Shown here: piece by piece, positions 60,893 to 64,000 of the stretch | Layout: every line of letters starts with the position of its first letter | Numbering within the stretch: position 1 is the stretch's first letter | NCBI GenBank assembly: GCA_018819175.1 | Contig: JAHJQQ010000014.1 | Coordinates: 94,957 to 158,956, forward strand | Direction: 5' to 3' | DNA: 64,000 nucleotides | DNA from: Gammaproteobacteria bacterium | GTDB lineage: Bacteria; Pseudomonadota; Gammaproteobacteria; Thiohalobacterales; Thiohalobacteraceae | Translations under genes and position numbers: made by a program | The notes under the pieces: model-generated | What the model was told of the DNA's origin: nothing | What the model saw: the letters and a program-made list of their open reading frames with translations, nothing else | Databases searched by the model: none

Positions 60893-63279
60893 TGCAGAGC
60901 CTCCGCGATTATCTGCATGAGCATCGCGAAAAGGTATTCCTGCTGCTGCGGCATTACAGCAAGTTGGGGCGGCCATTTCTTCTGCAGTCGGATTTGTGGG
61001 ATGCCTTTAAAGATTTTTGTGACCAATCGGCCAATCGCGATTTATGCGAAACGGCGCTGGTCGATGCCATCGCGCGCACCCAAGAGGCGGTCATCGAATC
61101 GCCTTGGGTCTATCTGGCAATCCGACCCAGTATCGCCCGTTGGTTTTATATGAGATTCCACTTGGACACCAGCCAGTATGAAGAGATCAACGTCTCCGAA
61201 TTCCAGGCCTTCAAAGAGCGACAGGTGAATGGTCGCGACCATAAAGATGACTGGACATTGGAAGTGGATCTGGGGCCGTTTAATCGCGACTTTCCTAAAT
61301 TACAGGAGTCGCGTTCGATCGGGCGCGGCGTGGAATTCCTGAATCGGCGCCTGTCCAGTCAACTGTTCGATCAGATCGGTAAGGGTGATCGTCGGTTACT
61401 GGAATTCTTGCGTGTGCATCAGTGTCAGGGGCGGCAGCTGATGCTTAATGACCGGATCACCACAGTCCCGGATCTGCGTCTCGCGCTACGCCAGGCCGAG
61501 GAATATCTAGCACTCAAGGACGATGACGCGGAATGGGATCGCGTCGGACACAGAATGCAGGCGCTAGGTTTCGAGCCAGGCTGGGGGCGTCAGGTTGTAC
61601 GCATGCGCGATACCTTGCATCTGTTGTCAGATATTCTGGAGGCGCCGGATCCGCATAATCTGGAGCGGCTGCTAAGTCGTATCCCGATGATCTTCAATAT
61701 GGTGATCTTGTCCCCGCACGGTTTTTTTGGTCAGGCAAATGTACTGGGTTTGCCCGATACCGGCGGGCAGGTTGTGTATATCCTCGATCAGGTGCGTGCA
61801 TTGGAACGTGAGATGCGCCACCGCATTGAGGAACAGGGGCTCGATATCGAGCCGCAGATTCTCATTATCACGCGCTTGATTCCGGAGGCGCGTGGTACCA
61901 GCTGCGATCAGCGTATTGAGGCAGTCGTCGGGACCAAGCATGCGCGCATACTGCGCGTGCCGTTCCGAGCCACAACCGGTGAGGTACTCCCGCAGTGGAT
62001 ATCGCGTTTCAAGGTGTGGCCCTATCTGGCGCGTTTCGCGGACGATGCCGAGCGCGAGCTGCTGGCTGAGCTTGGCGCACGGCCGGACCTGATTGTCGGT
62101 AATTACTCGGATGGCAATCTGGTTGCAACGCTATTGGCGCAGCGGCTGCGGGTTACGCAGTGCAACATCGCCCATGCCCTGGAGAAAACCAAATATCTGT
62201 ATTCCGATCTCTACTGGCGCGAGAATGAGGCCAGCTATCATTTTTCGGCGCAATTCACCGCCGACCTGATCGCCATGAATGCGGCGGATTTCATTATCAC
62301 CAGCACCTATCAGGAGATTGCGGGTGATAGTAAGAGTGTGGGTCAGTATGAGAGCTACGGCGCCTTCACCATGCCGGGGTTATACCGCGTCGTGGATGGG
62401 ATTGATGTCTTCGATCCGAAATTCAATATCGTGTCTCCCGGCGCGGATGCCGATGTGTATTTTCCCTATAGCGATACCGAACGTCGACTGAGTTCCCTGA
62501 AGGACGAAATCGAGTCTCTGATCTGGGGTGCGTCCAGTGAGACAGCGCGAGGCGAGTTGGCGGATCGTGACAAACCCCTGCTGTTCAGCATGGCGCGTTT
62601 GGATCACATCAAGAACATTGCCGGCTTGGTGGAGTGGTTTGGCGCCAACGATAAGCTGCGCGGCGTGGCGAACCTGCTGGTTATTGCCGGTCACGTCGAT
62701 GCCGGTCGTTCAGGCGACCGCGAAGAACAAGAACAGATAGCCCGTATGCATCAGTTGATGGATCAGTATGGCCTAGATGGTCAGGTGCGTTGGTTGGGTA
62801 TTCACCTTGATAAGCACTTATCGGGTGAATTGTATCGATACATCGCCGACCGGCGTGGTGCCTTTGTGCAGCCGGCCTTGTTTGAGGCCTTTGGCTTGAC
62901 TGTGATTGAGGCTATGGCGTCAGGCTTGCCGACCTTCGCCACGCGTTATGGTGGGCCACGGGAGATTATTGAGCATGGGGTTTCCGGGTTTCAAATCGAC
63001 CCCAATCACGGCGCCGATGCCACTGAACTAATGGCTGAGTTCATGTTGCGCTGTAAAAGCGATCCAAATCATTGGGAAAATCTATCGTCAGGCGCTATCG
63101 CGCGGGTGCGCAGCCATTACACCTGGGAATTGTACGCGCAGCGTATGATGACCTTGTCGCGAATCTACGGCTTCTGGAAATATGTCACCAACCTGGAGCG
63201 CGACGAGACGCGGCGGTACCTGGAGATGTTCTACGGCCTGCAGTTCCGCCCACTCGCAGAGAGCGTCGGTAATAGTTAA
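60889..63279 (+). CDS. susA: Sucrose synthase
   Basis: A GT4 enzyme of 796 residues, the usual sucrose synthase length, that reversibly converts sucrose and NDP into NDP-glucose and fructose. The N-terminal 270 residues are the regulatory part. The catalytic part has GFFGQANVLGLPDTGGQVVY, IAHALEKTKYLYSDLYW, FTADLIAMNAADFIITST, and the acceptor/donor motif FEAFGLTVIEAMASGLP. At the two positions where plant enzymes have the uracil-binding Gln and Asn it has His639 and Ser645, which fits ADP preference reported for bacterial enzymes. It overlaps the upstream gene by ATGA. Confidence 0.93.
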   Translation: MMQSLRDYLHEHREKVFLLLRHYSKLGRPFLLQSDLWDAFKDFCDQSANRDLCETALVDAIARTQEAVIESPWVYLAIRPSIARWFYMRFHLDTSQYEEINVSEFQAFKERQVNGRDHKDDWTLEVDLGPFNRDFPKLQESRSIGRGVEFLNRRLSSQLFDQIGKGDRRLLEFLRVHQCQGRQLMLNDRITTVPDLRLALRQAEEYLALKDDDAEWDRVGHRMQALGFEPGWGRQVVRMRDTLHLLSDILEAPDPHNLERLLSRIPMIFNMVILSPHGFFGQANVLGLPDTGGQVVYILDQVRALEREMRHRIEEQGLDIEPQILIITRLIPEARGTSCDQRIEAVVGTKHARILRVPFRATTGEVLPQWISRFKVWPYLARFADDAERELLAELGARPDLIVGNYSDGNLVATLLAQRLRVTQCNIAHALEKTKYLYSDLYWRENEASYHFSAQFTADLIAMNAADFIITSTYQEIAGDSKSVGQYESYGAFTMPGLYRVVDGIDVFDPKFNIVSPGADADVYFPYSDTERRLSSLKDEIESLIWGASSETARGELADRDKPLLFSMARLDHIKNIAGLVEWFGANDKLRGVANLLVIAGHVDAGRSGDREEQEQIARMHQLMDQYGLDGQVRWLGIHLDKHLSGELYRYIADRRGAFVQPALFEAFGLTVIEAMASGLPTFATRYGGPREIIEHGVSGFQIDPNHGADATELMAEFMLRCKSDPNHWENLSSGAIARVRSHYTWELYAQRMMTLSRIYGFWKYVTNLERDETRRYLEMFYGLQFRPLAESVGNS

Positions 63280-63630
63280 TGATGTGTAGTCGGTCCGGTC
63301 CCTGACGCGCCGCTCCCGCGACTCCGTGCTGCGCACGCCCGTGTCGCGGCGCTGACCTTGATCCCCTCTCCCCAACCCTCTCCCAGAGGGAGAGGGGGTG
63401 CATACCGCTACGTGACTTTCATGGCTCATTCGTTGATAGGCATGTTTCTATAATCATTGCGGTAATATTCAGGCGTGGCGGTGTATGATTTAGCCAATCG
63501 ATCATAGCTATTGATTCGGCGCCGATCTGCACGTAGGGTGTGATGAGACGCGCGAACCACAGCGTGCGATTTTGCATCAAAATAGCGATCAGGCCATAGC
63601 GTAGCGCAACGAATCTATTCAAGGTGAAGC
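63280..63630. other. Non-coding stretch with one repeat
   Basis: The 351 bases after sucrose synthase hold one CCCTCTCCC-family repeat (63361-63399), which may act as a terminator. No other gene is visible. An imperfect dyad AATCGAT...ATTGATT lies near 63497-63517 and might be regulatory for the next small gene. Confidence 0.5.
63361..63399. repeat. CCCTCTCCC-family repeat after sucrose synthase
   Basis: CCCCTCTCCCCAA, CCCTCTCCC, AGA and GGGAGAGGGGG. Same family as the copies around mshA-mshE and between atpG and atpD. Confidence 0.8.
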
Positions 63631-63810
63631 ATGAATCTTTGGCTACAGGAACTCGAACAAAGCTTCGATCAGCTGGATACCCGCGCCAAGTTGCTGGAGG
63701 CGCTGGATATCATTGAAGACCAAGCCAAGGCTATGGATGAAGCGGAACAGGAGGCAGCGGGTCGCTTGGTGCTTGAGTTGAACCGCCGCCTGGATGAATT
63801 TCCGGGATAA
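63631..63810 (+). CDS. Hypothetical 59-residue protein
   Basis: A short frame from ATG 63631 with AAGG six bases upstream and a TAA at 63808-63810. The product MNLWLQELEQSFDQLD... is acidic (many Glu, Asp and Gln), predicted fully helical, with heptad-like Leu spacing and the end NRRLDEFPG. It has no cysteine or membrane segment. Codon use resembles neighbouring genes. The family was not recognised; a helical adaptor or antitoxin-like role cannot be judged. Confidence 0.6.
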   Translation: MNLWLQELEQSFDQLDTRAKLLEALDIIEDQAKAMDEAEQEAAGRLVLELNRRLDEFPG

Positions 63811-63850
63811 CCAGGCAGAAATGCAAGCTGCGTACTATGCCATGCGCCGA

Positions 63851-64000
63851 TTTAGGGAGCCTCTGATTAATTTGATCAAGCGAGCAGATGCAAGGCGCAG
63901 ACGGGCGACTCGAAGCGAAGCGGAGAGAACGGCGCCAGCCGGCCCGAAGGGCGAGGTGCGCAGCACCGAGTAAAAAACGGAGTTTACACGGCGTAAATGA
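63851..64000. repeat. Probable dispersed repeat or MITE-like element, cut by the window end
   Basis: It begins TTTAGGGAGCCTCTGATTAA and runs through CAAGGCGCAGACG, GCGCAGCACCGAG and GTTTACACGGCGTAAATGA. Elements with this order of motifs are familiar as short non-coding repeats in proteobacterial genomes. No open frame is evident. This rests on memory of similar sequences, not on a second copy in the window. Confidence 0.45.

Noticed and set aside
1..64000. tRNA, rRNA, riboswitch, transposase or prophage genes
   Set aside because: Read for typical signatures by eye and none was convincing; a covariance-model search would be needed for weaker RNA elements.

Overview
The window looks like chromosomal DNA of a gammaproteobacterium. 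The gene orders yibN-grxC-secB-gpsA-trmL, gpmI-envC-ctpA-yibQ and mnmG-rsmG-parA-parB-atpIBEFHAGDC-glmU-glmS are typical of that class, and the last is usually found near the replication origin. Species cannot be named from the sequence. A complete sucrose cluster (fructokinase, sucrose-phosphate synthase, sucrose synthase) is known mainly from cyanobacteria, methylotrophs, nitrifiers and some sulfur oxidisers, so a halotolerant or autotrophic lifestyle is possible but only inferred.

Layout. (1) 131-25284, minus strand: two complete MSHA-like type IV pilus systems lie back to back. System 2 (25284 to 12873) encodes an ATPase with a C-terminal SPOR domain, secretin, TPR protein, assembly ATPase, platform protein, a large PilM/PilN-like protein, PilO-like and MshK-like proteins, two related minor pilins and a major pilin. 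System 1 (12675 to 131) is the classical order mshI-J-K-L-M-N-E-G-A-C-D-O-P without mshF and mshB. Each operon starts behind a sigma-54-type promoter (GG-N10-GC) with nearly the same core, and both assembly ATPases carry the tandem N-terminal motif of c-di-GMP-binding MshEN domains. The last gene, mshP, is fused to seven repeats that look like a seven-bladed beta-propeller. (2) 25418-30079: class 1B-like dihydroorotate dehydrogenase, trmL, gpsA, secB, grxC, a membrane rhodanese and an ArsR regulator with the two-cysteine spacing of persulfide sensors. (3) 30080-39668: gpmI-envC-ctpA-yibQ-yajL, and facing them moxR, DUF58 and a TgpA-type transglutaminase. (4) 39936-56916: mnmG, rsmG, parAB, the complete F1Fo ATP synthase operon, an FKBP isomerase, glmU, glmS and a DUF4124 protein. 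(5) 57404-63810: a small cysteine-containing protein, the three sucrose genes and a 59-residue hypothetical protein.

The intergenic DNA is rich in repeats. One family (CCCTCTCCC...GGGAGAGGG) occurs in many places and even encodes part of the leader peptides of two prepilins. Other families form inverted pairs (after trmL, between parA and parB, between glmU and glmS, and after atpA, atpD and atpC). A duplicated 3' end of mshE sits next to the intact gene. No tRNA, rRNA, CRISPR array, transposase or prophage gene was recognised. Starts were often moved downstream of the longest reading frame, using ribosome binding sites, stop/start overlaps and known N-termini.
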